A program made the position numbers and the translations under genes. Below, one piece after another: positions 22,335 through 35,040 of a stretch of 64,000 bases of DNA. Position 1 is the first letter of the stretch; each line of letters starts with the position of its first letter. Source of the DNA: Hyperoodon ampullatus (Eukaryota; Chordata; Mammalia; Artiodactyla; Ziphiidae); assembly GCA_949752795.1 (NCBI GenBank), contig CATKHW010000281.1, positions 930,001 to 994,000 of the forward strand, written 5' to 3'. Below the pieces are notes generated by a model. That model was given only the letters and a program-made list of their open reading frames with translations. It made no database searches and was not told the origin of the DNA.

Positions 22335-24085
22335 TATTCAAGTAAAGGCCATACACACTTTTTATCCAACCAAACAGGTGGGCACTGGAAATGAATATCA
22401 CAAAATGTATCACTTCACATCAGTCAGAAGGGCCATCCACATAAAGTGTAAACACCAGAAATGCAGGACAGGGCGAGGAGAAAAGGGAGCCCTGTGAGGC
22501 TGATAGTGGAAATGTAATTTGCCAACGGCCACTCTGGAGAAGTGTATTGTGTTTGCTAAAACATCTAAAAAATGAGCTACAGAGCATAGGGCACTTGCAC
22601 TCATGGGCGTGTACCTTGGGAAAAACAAAAATCGACAGAAAACAGGCACCCGAACGTTTACCACCTCTCTGTTAAAAAGGGCCTCAACTTGGATATAACC
22701 TAAATGTCCCTGGAAGGATAAAATGGATAAAAGAGATGGGGTACTTATGTAGAGTGGAATATTACTCATCCAGAAATCAATGAAATAAGGCCAGTTGTAA
22801 CAACTCTGGAGGAGTTACATACGATCATTCTAAGTGACATATGTCAGAAAGAAAAAGACACATATCATAAGATGTCACTTAAAGGTGGAATCAAAAATGG
22901 CTACACATGAAATAAATTACAAAACAGAAAAATAGTCAAATATGTAGAAAATAGACATAAGGCTGCTAAATGGGAAAGGTGGGGAATGGTGAGGTATTAT
23001 CCAGGAGGTTGAAATTAGCAAAGATACCATTCCAAGTACCAAATTGAATAACTGACAAGGCCTACACGGTACCTCAAAGAACTGCACTCAGCCCACTCAA
23101 GTCACTGGAAAATAATACATATGACTGGTAAGCATATGAAAAAGAAGTTATTGTTGTCTCACAGTACATGAATCAAGTGGATGTACAGCAGCAAAAAACA
23201 GAGCTTTGAAAATCAGCTGTAATCAATATAAAAATAAATTTAAAACTATTTATAAAAACAGTGAGACAGACAAAAATTCTTACAACTTTTGTTGAAGGGC
23301 TACGATGTAACATGGATTGAACACATGTAGACCCACAGCAGGATGATTATATAAGGCTGGAAGCTATGCACGCTAAGAGATGTTAGAGAGGCTGGGTGAG
23401 GAAATGCAGACCTTTTAAAGTAATACTGCCTGGTACCCATTCCATGGGTCCCAAATCTGCAGGTTCAAGGGAATCTTCTGACAGCGAAAACATGCCTGGG
23501 AAACCGAGATGAATGTACACCGTGTGCTCAGGAAAGGTGTCTAAAATGCACCTCATTTTTGATCTCCTGGTGCTGGGGTTCGCCATTCCAGCCACATTAC
23601 TAACAATCTCCCCACTTGGAGAATCAGCACCTTTAACCTCCTGTTTCACACAGTTTGCAATTTGTGCAGAGGATAAATGGGAAGCGGGGGAACCAATGAG
23701 AGATGAGCTGTAGGACTTTTGACAGGCACATGTCACTCTAATTTCCCATTAGGAAGAAGAATTAACCAAAGGCTCAGCCTGCCTCCCCAGAACCAGAATA
23801 GGGCCAGAAGTAATCCAATGGTTTGGCGGCCAGCTCACAAAAAAAGCGAGTTGCAAAATGGAGCTCAGGAGCAGACAATTCAAAGACCTGCAAAGATATA
23901 AATGATAACCAACGTCCAAAAATATATTCAGGTAAGGTAACGAAGAGGATCTGAATGAGAGGCAGAATTGCAGGAAACAGATTTCAAAAGGTAGATTGTA
24001 CTCACATTTAAAGCATATGAAAAGCAGCAGAATTTCTAAAATGATGCGGTTGGGCAAAAGGGTGTATGCGTTTTTTTCGTGAATA
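22335..24085 (+). repeat. Diverged monomer Db (1751 bp)
   Basis: The most divergent complete unit. Its L1-like 3' end (22,690-23,260) still resembles an L1 3'UTR with an AATAAAAATAAATTTAAAA tail. At its 3' palindrome, GGTTGGGCAAAA (24,048) pairs with TTTTTGCCCAACC (24,112), a paired G-C for C-G exchange relative to the young TTGGCC and GGCCAA. Confidence 0.85.
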
Positions 24086-25845
24086 TCTTCAGGAAAAAAA
24101 CACATGCAGAGTTTTTGCCCAACCAAGCAAGAGGAAAATGCAAATCCGCACAACAAAGAAGTCTCAATTTCCACTGCTCAGAAAGGCCATCCAAAAAATG
24201 TGTACAAACCAGAAATGCAGGAGAGGCCATGGAAAACAGGGAGCCTAGTCACGCTGATGGGTGGGGTATAAATATCCAAGAGCCACTCTGAAGAAGTGTA
24301 TGCTGTTTTTAAAACATCTAAAATACAAAGCCCCGGAGCAACGGGACTTCAACTCATGGACATATAACTAGGGAAGACTAAATGTCAATAAGACACAGGC
24401 ACCCCAAAGTTTAGGGCTGCTCTGCATACAAGAACCTCAACTTTGGTACACCTAAAATATCCCAGGAAAAAGAGAAATGCATAAAGAACTTGTGGTAATT
24501 TTGTACAACGGAATATCACTCAGACGTGAAATCAATGTATATAAGGCCAGTAGCAGCATAAAGAGTGGATTTAGGTATGATGATTTTAAGGGAAATTAGT
24601 CACACAGAAAAAGAATCTTATCATAAGATATCACTTATAGAGGGAATGTCAATATCACAACACATGAACTGAATTAGGAAAGAGAACAGAGTCTCACATT
24701 TAGCAAAAATCTCTTATGCCTGCTTCAGGGGAAAGGAGAGGTGGGGTGATGCATAAAACCAGAGTTTGATATTAGCACAGGTACCATTCCATAAACCAAA
24801 TACAGAATAGACAAGACCTACACCTTCCTCAGTGAACGGGACTCAACACCCCTATGCCCCACAGAGGAATATATCTGACTACTAAGAATCTTAAAACCTA
24901 TGTATTGATATGTCTCCGTAAGGGAATCAATTGTGTCTAGACTGGCATAAACACGTCAGTGAAAATCAGCTCAACCCCATTATAAAAATGAATTTCAAAA
25001 AAACCCCAAAAAACAGCGAAATTCTTACACAATTCCTTCAGGGTTTCTGATGAAACCTGGAATGACCCTATCTGCAAAGACAGCTGGATGAGACATAAGG
25101 CTGGACACTTGGGACTGAGAGGACTGGTGAGATTGGGAGAGAAAATGCAGACCTTTTAAAGTAGTAATGCATGCCACCATTCCATGTGTCCCAAATCTCC
25201 AGGTAGAAGGGTATATCACTACAATTATAACATGTATGGGAAACCTAGAAAATGGACACCCTGTGATGGCGAAAGGTTTCTAAAACTCTCCTAATTTTTC
25301 CTCTCCTTGTGCTCCACTTTGACATTCCAACTGCTTTACTATCAATCTCCCAACTTAGGAGAGTAGGCCCCTATAACCTCCTGCTTCGCACAGTTTGCTA
25401 ATTGTGCAGAGGATGAAAGGGAAGAGGGAGAACCAATCAGAGAGTAGATGTAGGCATCTGGATGGGCACATGTCACTCTAAGTTCCCGGCAGGAAGAAGA
25501 ATTAACCAAAGCCTCAACCACCCACAGGGAACCAATATAGCGACCCCTGGAACCAGTATAGGTCCTGAAGCAAAATTGTGGATTTGCGGCCAGCTCACAA
25601 AGATGGGATTTGAAAATTGGAGCTCAGGGGCACAGCAATTCACAAACCTGCAGACTTATAAAGGACTACTCTCTTCCAAAAATCTGTTGAGGGAAGGCAA
25701 TGAAGCGGACTTGAAAATGAGGCAGAATTGCACAAAACATATTTCAAGAGGTAAATTGGAATCGCCTTTAAAGCACAGGAAAAGCATCCCAACTTGGACA
25801 GAGATGCACTTGGCCAAAAAGGGTGTATCACTTTTCTCCTGAATA
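24086..25845 (+). repeat. Diverged monomer Dc (1760 bp)
   Basis: Intermediate between Db and the young units. It contains a local partial repetition near 25,528-25,568 (AACCAATATAGCGACCCCTGG then AACCAGTATAGGTCCTG), which explains much of its extra length. An L1-frame ORF is open from 25,462 to 25,842. Confidence 0.87.
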
Positions 25846-25999
25846 TATTCAGAAGAAAACGCATACGGCCTTTTTGGCTAATCAAGCAAGCGCGCAATAC
25901 AAATCCACACTACAAAGAATTGTCACTTACCACCGGTCAAAAGGGACATCCGAATATCTGTAAAAACCAGAAAGGAAAGAGAGAGATGGCAAGGGCATG
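25846..25999 (+). repeat. Left stump of the interrupted monomer Dd
   Basis: The first 150 or so bp of a satellite unit, following the young sequence through CCAGAAAGG (25,967) before turning into the minisatellite. The right stump resumes at 41,786. Relative to a full unit about 380-400 bp between the two stumps is missing. Confidence 0.88.
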
Positions 26000-27761
26000 A
26001 AGCAATGTGATCCCAATGGTCATGGAGGATTGTGATGACAAGCGCATGGAGAATTGTGATGACAAGATTATGTACCATTTTGTTGACAAAGGCAAGGAGC
26101 ATTATGATGACAAGATTCATGGAGCACTGTGATGAGAAGCATCACGGAGCATTGTGACTACAGGGGTCATGGAGCATTGGGATGACAAGCACATGGATCA
26201 TTGTGATGACAATGGTCATGGAGCATTTTAATGACAAGATTCCCGGATCATTGTGTTGTCAGGGTTCATGGAGCGTTGTGATGACAGTGGTCATGGAGCA
26301 TTGTGATGACAGGGGTCATGGTGCATTGTGATGAGAAGGTCATGGAGCATTGGGCTGAAAATGTCCATGGAGTACTGTGATGACAGGGGTCATGGAGCAT
26401 TGTGATGACAAGGTACTGGAGCACTGTAATGAGAAGACCATGGAGCCTTGTGATGACAAGTCTCATGGAGCATTCTGATGAAAAGTGCCATGGAGCATTG
26501 TGATTACAGGGGTCTTGGAGCATTGTGATGACAAGGGCATGGAGCATTGGGATGAGAAGGCCATGGAGCGTTCTGATGACATGCATCATGGAGCTTTGTG
26601 AGGACAAGGGCATGGAGCATTGTGATTACAGCGGTCTTGGAGCACTGTGATGAAAAGGTCATGGATCATTGTGATGAAAAAGGCATGGAGCCTTGTCATG
26701 ACAGGGTTCAAGGAGCAAACTGACAACAAGTGTCAGGGAGCATTGTGATGACAAGGGTATTGAGTATTGTGATGACAAAGGTCATGGAGCATTGTGATGA
26801 GAAGACGATGGATAATTGTGATGACGAGCGTCATGGGGCGTTGTGATGATAAGTGTTATGGAACATATTGATCTCAAGGATTTGGAGCATTGTGATGACA
26901 GAGGTCATGGAGCATTTTGGTTTCATTGTGATGACAATAGCCTGAAGCATTATGATGATGGGCATGGTGCATTGTGATGACAGGGTTCATGGAGCATTGA
27001 GATGAAAAGGGGCATGGAGCATTGCGATTACAGGAGTCTTGGAGCATTGTGATGACAAAGGCATGGAACATCGTGAATGAGAAGGCCATGGAGCATTCTG
27101 TTGACATGCGTCATTGAGCTTTGTGATGACAAGGGCATGGAGCATTGTGATTACAGGGGTCTTGGAGCATTGTGATGACAAGGGTCATGGAGCCTTGTGA
27201 TGACAAGGCTGTGGAACATTGTGATGGCAGGGGTCATGGAGCATTGTTATGACAGGGGTAATGGAGCATTGTGATGACAAGGGCATGGAGCATTGGTCTG
27301 AAAAGTTTCATGGATTATTGTGATGAGAGGGGGCAAGGAGCATTGTGATGACAAGGGCATGGAACACTGTGATACATGGGTCATGGAGGATTGTAATGAG
27401 AAGCGCATGGAGCATTGTGATAAGAATGGCATCGAGCATTGTGATGAAAAGCATCATGGAGCCTGTGATGACAAGGGCATGGAACAATTTGATGAGAGGG
27501 TTCATGGAGCATTGTGATGACAATGGCATGCAGCATTGTGATGACAAGGGTCATTGAGCTTTGTGATGACAAAGGTCATGGAGCATTTTGATGACAGGGG
27601 GGGGTTCATTCTGTTGTGAAGGGCAGGGAGCATTGTCATGACAGGGGTTATGGAACATTGTGATGTCAGGGGAATGGAGCATTGTGATGATAAAGCCATG
27701 TAGCATTGTTGTGACAAGGGTCATGGAATATTGTGATGACAGGGGTGAGGAAGTATTGTGT

Positions 27762-30700
27762 TGACCGGGGACATGGAGCATTGTGATGTCCAAGGCATGG
27801 AGCACTGTGATGGCAAGACCGTGGATCATTGTGATGAGAAGACCATGGATAATTGTGATGAGGAGCATCATGGAACACTGTAAAGACAAGTGGTATGGAG
27901 CCTTGTGATGACAGGGGTCATGGAGCATTGTTATGACAGTGGTCATGGAGCATTGTGATGACAATGGTCATGGAGCATTTTGATGACAAGGGCATGGAGC
28001 ATTGTGATGAGAAGACCATGGACAATTGTGATTACGAGTGTCATGGAGCACTGTAATGACAAGCAGTATGGAGCATTGTGATGACAGGGGTCATGGAGCA
28101 TTGTGATGACTGGGGACATGGAGCATTGTGATGACCAGGGCATGGAGCATTGTGATGGCAAGACCGTGGAGCACTGTGATGAGAAGACCATGGATAATTG
28201 TGATAACGAACATCATGGAGCACTGTAATGACAAGGGGCATGGAGCATTGTGATGACAGGTGTCATGGAGCATTGTGATGACAGGGGTCATGGATCATTG
28301 AGATGACAAGTGTCACGGAACATTCTAATGACAAGCTTGTGGAGTATTGTGATGACAATGGCATGAAGCATTGTGATGAAAAGGGCATGGATCATTGTGA
28401 TGAAAAAGGCATGGAGACTTGTCATGACAGGGTTCAATGAGCATACTGATGACAAGTGTCAGGGAGCATTGTGATGACAAGTGTATTGAGAATTGTGATG
28501 ACAAAGGTCATGGAGCATTGTGATGAGAAGTCCATGGATAATTGTGATGACCAGCGTCATGGGCGTTGTGATGACAAGTGTTATGGAACATTGTGATCAC
28601 AAGGGTTTGGAGCATTGTGATGAGAGAGGTCATGGAGAATTTTGATTTCATTGTGATGACAATAGCATGAAGCATTATGATGATGGGCATGGTGCATTGC
28701 GATGACAGGGTTCATGGAGCATTGAGATGCAAAGAGGCATGGATCAATGTAATAACAAGGGTCTTGGAGCATTGTGATGACAAGGGCATGGAGTATTGTA
28801 ATGAGAAGGCCATGGAGCATTCTGATGACATGCGTCAGGGAGCTTTGTGATGACATGGGCATGGAGCATTGTGATTACAGGGGTCTTGGAGCATTGTGAT
28901 GACAAGGGTCTTGGAGTCTTGTGATGACAAGGCCGTAGAACATTGTGATGGCAGGGGTCATGGAGCATTGTTATGACAGGTGTAATGGAGCATTGTGATG
29001 ACAAGGGCATGGAGCATTGGTCTGAAAAGTTTCATGGATTATTGTGTTGAGAGTGAGCATGGAGCATTGTGATGACAAGGGCACGGAACACAGTGATACA
29101 TGTGTCATGGAGGATTGCAATGACAAGGGCATGGAGCATTGTGATGACAAGCGTCATGGAGCTTTGTGATGACAACGGCATGGAGCAATGTGATGAGAGG
29201 TTTCATGGAGCTTTGTGATGACAATGGCATGGAGCATTGTGATTCCATGGGTCATGGAGCTTTGTGATGACATAGGCCATGGAGCATTTTGATGACAAGG
29301 GCGTGGTGCATTGTGATGAGAAGGGCAGGGAGAATTGTGATGACAGGGTCATGGAGCAATTGGATGAAAAGGGTCATGCAACATTTTGATGACAGTGTTT
29401 ATGGAACATTGTGATGTTAGGGGTCATGGAGCATTGTGATGAAAAGGGTCATGGAGCATTGTGATGACAGGGGTTATGGAACATTGTGATGTCAGGGGTC
29501 ATGGAGCATTGTGATGATAAGAGCATGTAGCATTGTTGTGACAAGGGTCATGGAACATTGGGATGACAGGGTGGAGGGAGTATTGTGTTGACTAGTGATG
29601 GAACATTGTGATATCAGTGGTGAGAGAGCATTTTGATGAGAGGTGCATGGAGCATTGTGATGACAAGGCTGTGGAGCATTGTGATGAGAAACGCAGGGCA
29701 CATTGTGATGACATGGGTCATGGAACATTGTGCTGACAAACGCATGGAGCATTGTGATGACAAGGTTTATGGAGCATTGTGATGACAACGATGTGGAGCA
29801 TTGTGATGAGAAGCGCATGGCACATTTGATGCCATGTGTCATGGAGTAATGTGCTGACAAAGGCATGGAGCATTGTGATGACAAGGGTCACCGAGCATTG
29901 TGATGAAATGTTCATGGAGTGTTGTGGTCACAAAGGTCACAGAGCCTTGTGATGAAGAGGTCATGGACCATTGTGATGACAAAGGTCATGAAGCATTGTG
30001 ATGACTGGAGTCACGGAGCATTGTGATGACAGGGGTCATAGAGCATTGTGATGAAAGGGCATGGAGCCTTGTGATGACAGGGTCATGGAGCATTTTTCTG
30101 ACAAGTTTCATGGATTATTGTGATGACAGTGGGCATGGCGCATTGTGATGACAAGGGTATGGAGCATTGTGATGAGAAGGTCATGGAGTATTGTGAAGAA
30201 GGGTGTCAGGGAGCATTGTGATGACATATGTCATGGTCTATTGCAATGACAATGGAATGTAGCATTGTGATGCCAAGTGTCATGGAGGATTGTGATGACA
30301 AAGGTAATGGAGCATTTTGATGACAAGGGCTTGGAGCATTGTGATGACAAGGGTCATGGCGCATTGTGATAACAAGGGCCATTGAGAATTTTGATGACAT
30401 GTTCATGAAGCATTGTGATGACAATCACATGGAGCTTGCTATGACAGGGGACATGGAGCATTGCGATGACAAGTGCATAGAGAATTGTGATGACAAAACA
30501 TGTAACACTGTGAGGAGAAGTATCATGGAGCATAGTGATGCCAAGAACGTGGAGAATTGTGATGACAGGGGACATGGAGCATTGTGATGACCAGGGCATG
30601 GAGCATTGTGATGGCAAGACCGTGGAGCACTGTGATGAGAAGACCATGGATAATTGTGATGACGAGCGTCATGGAGCACTGTAATGACAAGGGGTATAGA

Positions 30701-30931
30701 GCATTGTGATGACAGTGGTCGTGGAGCATTGTGATGACCGGGGACATGGAGCATTGTGATGACTGGGGACATGGAGCATTGTGATGACCAGGGCATGGAG
30801 CCTTGTGATGGCAAGGTCGTGGAGCACTGTGATGAGAAGATCATGGATAATTGTGATGACGAAGGTCATGGAGCACTGTAATGACAAGGGGTATAGAGCA
30901 TTGTGATGACAGTGGTCATGGAGCATTGTGA
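27762..30931 (+). repeat. Large tandem duplication in the minisatellite, copy 1
   Basis: Begins at GACCGGGGACATGG (27,762) and is collinear, unit variant by unit variant, with 30,932 onward. The offset is 3,170 bp up to about 28,900 and 3,145-3,146 bp after, because one 25-bp unit near 28,885-28,910 is absent from copy 2. Near its end (30,590-30,930) it has extra local repeats that copy 2 lacks. Confidence 0.88.
27780..28300 (+). repeat. Seven-unit higher-order repeat (171-172 bp) within the minisatellite
   Basis: A fixed series of variant units recurs: GGCAAGACCGTGG, then GAGAAGACCATGGATAATTG, then GAGC(G/A)TCATGGAGCACTG, then TAATGAC. The CATGGATAATTG/CATGGACAATTG marker lies near 27,845, 28,017 and 28,189, and again near 30,646, 30,840, 31,013, 31,187, 31,357, 33,789 and 33,960. 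Most spacings are 171-172 bp (seven units). Confidence 0.8.
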
Positions 30932-33900
30932 TGACCGGGGACATGGAGCATTGTGATGCCCAAGGCATGGAGCACTGTGTTGACAAGACCGTGGAGCATT
31001 GTGATGAGAAGACCATGGATAATTGTGATGAGGAGCGTCATGGAGCACTGTAATGACAAGTGGTATGGAGCCTTGTGATGACAGGGGTCATGGAGCATTG
31101 TTATGACAGTGGTCATGGAGCATTGTGATGACAAGGGTCATGGAGCATTTTGATGACAAGGGCGTGGAGCATTGTGATGAGAAGACCATGGACAATTGTG
31201 ATTACGAGTGTCATGGAGCACTGTAATGACAAGCGGTATGGAGCATTGTGATGACAGGGGTCATGCAGCATTGTGATGACTGGGGACATGGAGCATTGTG
31301 ATGACCAGGGCATGGAGCATTGTGATGGCAAGACCGTGGAGCACTGTGATGAGAAGACCATGGATAATTGTGATAACGAACATCATGGAGCACTGTAATG
31401 ACAAGGGGCATGGAGCATTGTGATGACAGGTGTCATGGAGCATTGTGATGACAGGGGTCATGGATCATTGAGATGAAAAGTGTCACGGAGCATTCTGATG
31501 ACAAGCTTGTGGAGTATTGTGATGACAATGGCATGGAGCATTGTGATGAAAAGGGCATGGATCATTGTGATGAAAAAGGCATGGAGACTTGTCATGACAG
31601 GGTTCAATGAGCATACTGATGACAAGTATCAGGGAGCATTGTGATGACAAGTGTATTGAGAATTGTGATGACAAAGGTCATGGAGCATTGTGATGAGAAG
31701 TCCATGGATAATTGTGATGACCAGCGTCATGGGGCGTTGTGATGACAATTGTTATTGAACATTGTGATCACAAGGGTTTGGAGCATTGTGATGAGAGAGG
31801 TCATGGAGAATTTTGATTTCATTGTGATGACAATAGCATGAAGCATTATGATGATGAGCATGGTGCATTGTGATGACAGGGTTCATGGAGCATTGAGATG
31901 CAAAGAGGCATGGATCATTGTAATAACAAGGGTCTTGGAGCATTGTGATGACAAGGGCATGGAGTATTGTGATGAGAAGGCCATGGAGCATTCTGATGAC
32001 ATGCGTCAGGGAGCTTTGTGATGACATGGGCATGGAGCATTGTGATTACATGGGTCTTGGAGTCTTGTGATGACAAGGCCGTAGATCATTGTGATGGCAG
32101 GGGTCATGGAGCATTGTTATGACAGGTGTAATGGAGCATTGTGATGACAAGGGCATGGAGCATTGGTCTGAAAAGTTTCATGGATTATTGTGATGAGAGT
32201 GAGCATGGAGCATTGTGATGACAAGGGCACGGAACACAGTGATACATGTGTCATGGAGGATTGTAATGACAAGGGCATGGAGCATTGTGATGACAAGCGT
32301 CATGGAGCTTTGTGATGACAACGGCATGGAGCAATGTGATGAGAGGTTTCATGGAGCTTTGTGATGACAATGGCATGGAGCATTGTGATTCCAAGGGTCA
32401 TGGAGCTTTGTGATGACATAGGCCATGGAGCATTTTGATGACAAGAGCGTGGTGCATTGTGATGAGAAGGGCAGGGAGCATTGTGATGACAGGGTCATGG
32501 AGCAATTGGATGAAAAGGGTCATGGAACATTTTGATGACAGTGTTTATGGAACATTGTGATGTTAGGGGTCATGGAGCATTGTGATGAAAAGGGTCATGG
32601 AGCATTGTGATGACAGGGGTTATGGAACATTGTGATGTCAGGGGTCATGGAGCATTGTGATGATAAGAGCATGTAGCATTGTTGTGACAAGGGTCATGGA
32701 ACATTGGGATGACAGGGTGGAGGGAGTATTGTGTTGACTAGTGATGGAACACTGTGATATCAGTGGTGAGAGAGCATTTTGATGAGAGGTGCATGGAGCA
32801 TTGTGATGACAAGGCTGTGGAGCATTGTGATGAGAAACGCAGGGCACATTGTGATGACATGGGTCATGGATCATTGTGCTGACAAACGCATGGAGCATTG
32901 TGATGACAAGGTTTGTGGAGCATTGTGATGACAGCGATGTGGAGCATTGTGATGACAAGCGCATGGCACATTTGATGCCATGTGTCATGGAGTAATGTGC
33001 TGACAAAGGCATGGAGCATTGTGATGACAAGGGTCACCGAGCATTGTGATGAAATGTTCATGGAGTGTTGTGGTCACCAAGGTCACAGAGTCTTGTGATG
33101 ACGAGGGCATGGACCATTGTGATGACAAAGGTCATGAAGCATTGTGATAACTGGAGTCACAGAGCATTGTGATGACAGGGGTCATAGAGCATTGTGATGA
33201 AAGGGCATGGAGCCTTGTGATGACAGGGTCATGGAGCATTTTTCTGACAAGTTTCATGGATTATTGTGATGACAGTGGGCATGGCGCATTGTGATGACAA
33301 GGGCATGGAGCATTGTGATGAGAAGGTCATGGAGTATTGTGAAGAAGGGTGTCAGGGAGCATTGTGATGACATATGTCATGGTCTATTGCAATGACAATG
33401 GAATGTAGCATTGTGATGCCAAGTGTCATGGAGGATTGTGATGACAAAGGTAATGGAGCATTTTGATGACAAGGGCTTGGAGCATTGTGATGACAAGGGT
33501 CATGGCGCATTGTGATAACAAGGGCCATTGAGAATTTTGATGACATGTTCATGAAGCATTCTGATGACAATCACATGGAGCTTGCTATGACAGGGATCAT
33601 GGAGCATTACGATGACAAGTGCATAGAGAATTGTGATGACAAAACATGTAACACTGTGATGAGAAGTATCATGGAGCATAGTGATGCCAAGAACGTGGAG
33701 AACTGTGATGACAGGGGACATGGAGCATTGCGATGACCAGGGCATGGAGCATTGTGATGGCAAGACCGTGTAGCATTGTGATGAGAAGACCATGGATAAT
33801 TGTGATGACGAGCGTCATGGAGCACTGTAATGACAAGGGGTATGGAGCATTGTGATGACAGTGGTCATGGAGCATTGTGATGACTGGGGACATGGAGCAT

Positions 33901-34040
33901 CGTGATGACCAAGGCATGGAGCATTGTGATGGCAAGACTGTGGAGCATTGTGATGAGAAGACCATGGATAATTGTGATGACGAGCGTCATGGAACACTGT
34001 AATGACAAGGGGTATGGAGCATTGTGATGACAGGGGTCAT
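30932..34040 (+). repeat. Large tandem duplication in the minisatellite, copy 2
   Basis: Second copy of the roughly 3.15-kb block. Differences from copy 1 are few point changes plus one missing 25-bp unit (near 32,050), so the duplication is recent compared with divergence between individual 24/25-bp units. Similarity fades after about 34,040. Confidence 0.88.
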
Positions 34041-34263
34041 GGAGCATTCTGAAGACAATGATCATGGAGCATTCTGATGACAAGCTTGTGGAGTATTGTG
34101 ATGACAATGACCTGGAGCGTTGTGATGAAAAGGGCATGGAGCATTCTTATGAAAAAGGCATGGAGCCTTTTCATGACAGTGTTCAAGGAGTATTCTGACG
34201 ACAAGTGTCAGGGAGCATTGTGATGACAAGTGTATTGAGAATTGTGATGACAAAGGTCATGGA

Positions 34264-35040
34264 GCATTGTGACGACAAGTGCATGGAGTATTGTCATGAC
34301 AGTCATCATGGAGTGTTGTGATGACAAGTGTTATGTAACATTGTGATCACAAGGGGTTGGAGCATTGTGATGACAGAGGTCATGGACCATTTTGATTTCA
34401 AGGAGCATGGAGCATTGTGATCCCAAGGTTCATGGAGGATTGTGTTGAAAATGGTAATGGAGTATTGTGATGACAAGCTCATGGAGCATTGTGATGACAA
34501 GGTCATGTAGGATTTTGATGACACAGGCATGGAGAATTGTGATGATAAGGGTCATGGAGCACTGTGATGATAAGCGTCACGGAGCATTGTGATTACAGGG
34601 GTCATGGAGCATTGGGATGACAAGGGCATGGATCATTGTGATGACAAGTGTCATGGAGCATTGGGCTGAAAATGTTCGTGGAGCATTGTGATGACAAGGG
34701 AATGGAGCATTGTGATGACAAGAGTCCTGGATCATTGTGTTGTCAGGGGTCATGGAGTGTTGTGATGACAGTGGTCATGGAGGATTGTGATGATATGGGT
34801 CATGGAGCATTGTGATGAGAAGGTCATGAAGCATTGGGCTGAAAATGTTCATGGAGTATTGTGATGACAGGGGTCATGGAGCATTGTAATGAGAAGGGAA
34901 TTGAGCACTGTGATGACAAGGTCCTGGAGCATTGTGATGGGAAGTCCATGGAGCCTTGTGATGACAATTCTCATGGAACATTCTTATGAAAAGGGGCATG
35001 GAGCATTGTGATTACAGGGGTCTTGGAGGATTGTGATGAG
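34264..35040 (+). repeat. Dispersed minisatellite block, copy 1 (related to 39,510-40,310)
   Basis: Contains in order the unusual units TTTTGATTTCAAGGAGCATG (34,389), GTGATCCCAAG (34,427), ATTGGGCTGAAAATGTTC (34,661 and 34,829) and CATTGTGTTGTCAGG (34,734). The same ordered series reappears at 39,510-40,310. Confidence 0.75.

Larger units (their letters stand above)
21700..25984 (+). repeat. Diverged satellite array, period 1,751-1,760 bp
   Basis: Old relatives of the 1.74-kb monomer in the same orientation. Decayed palindrome centres fall after 22,334, 24,085 and 25,845, giving units of 1,751 and 1,760 bp, longer than the 1,737-1,742 bp of the young arrays. Both the L1-derived and the non-L1 halves are present. 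Some stretches remain closer to L1 than in the young monomers: GGATAAAAGAGATGGGGTAC at about 22,722, and the L1-like 3' end GTACAGCAGCAAAAAACAG near 23,182 with TCAATATAAAAATAAATTT after it. Confidence 0.88.

Noticed and set aside
27780..33970. Alpha-satellite-like 171-bp periodicity
   Set aside because: The 171-172 bp period is seven 24/25-bp units, and the sequence has no resemblance to primate alpha satellite. The number is a coincidence.
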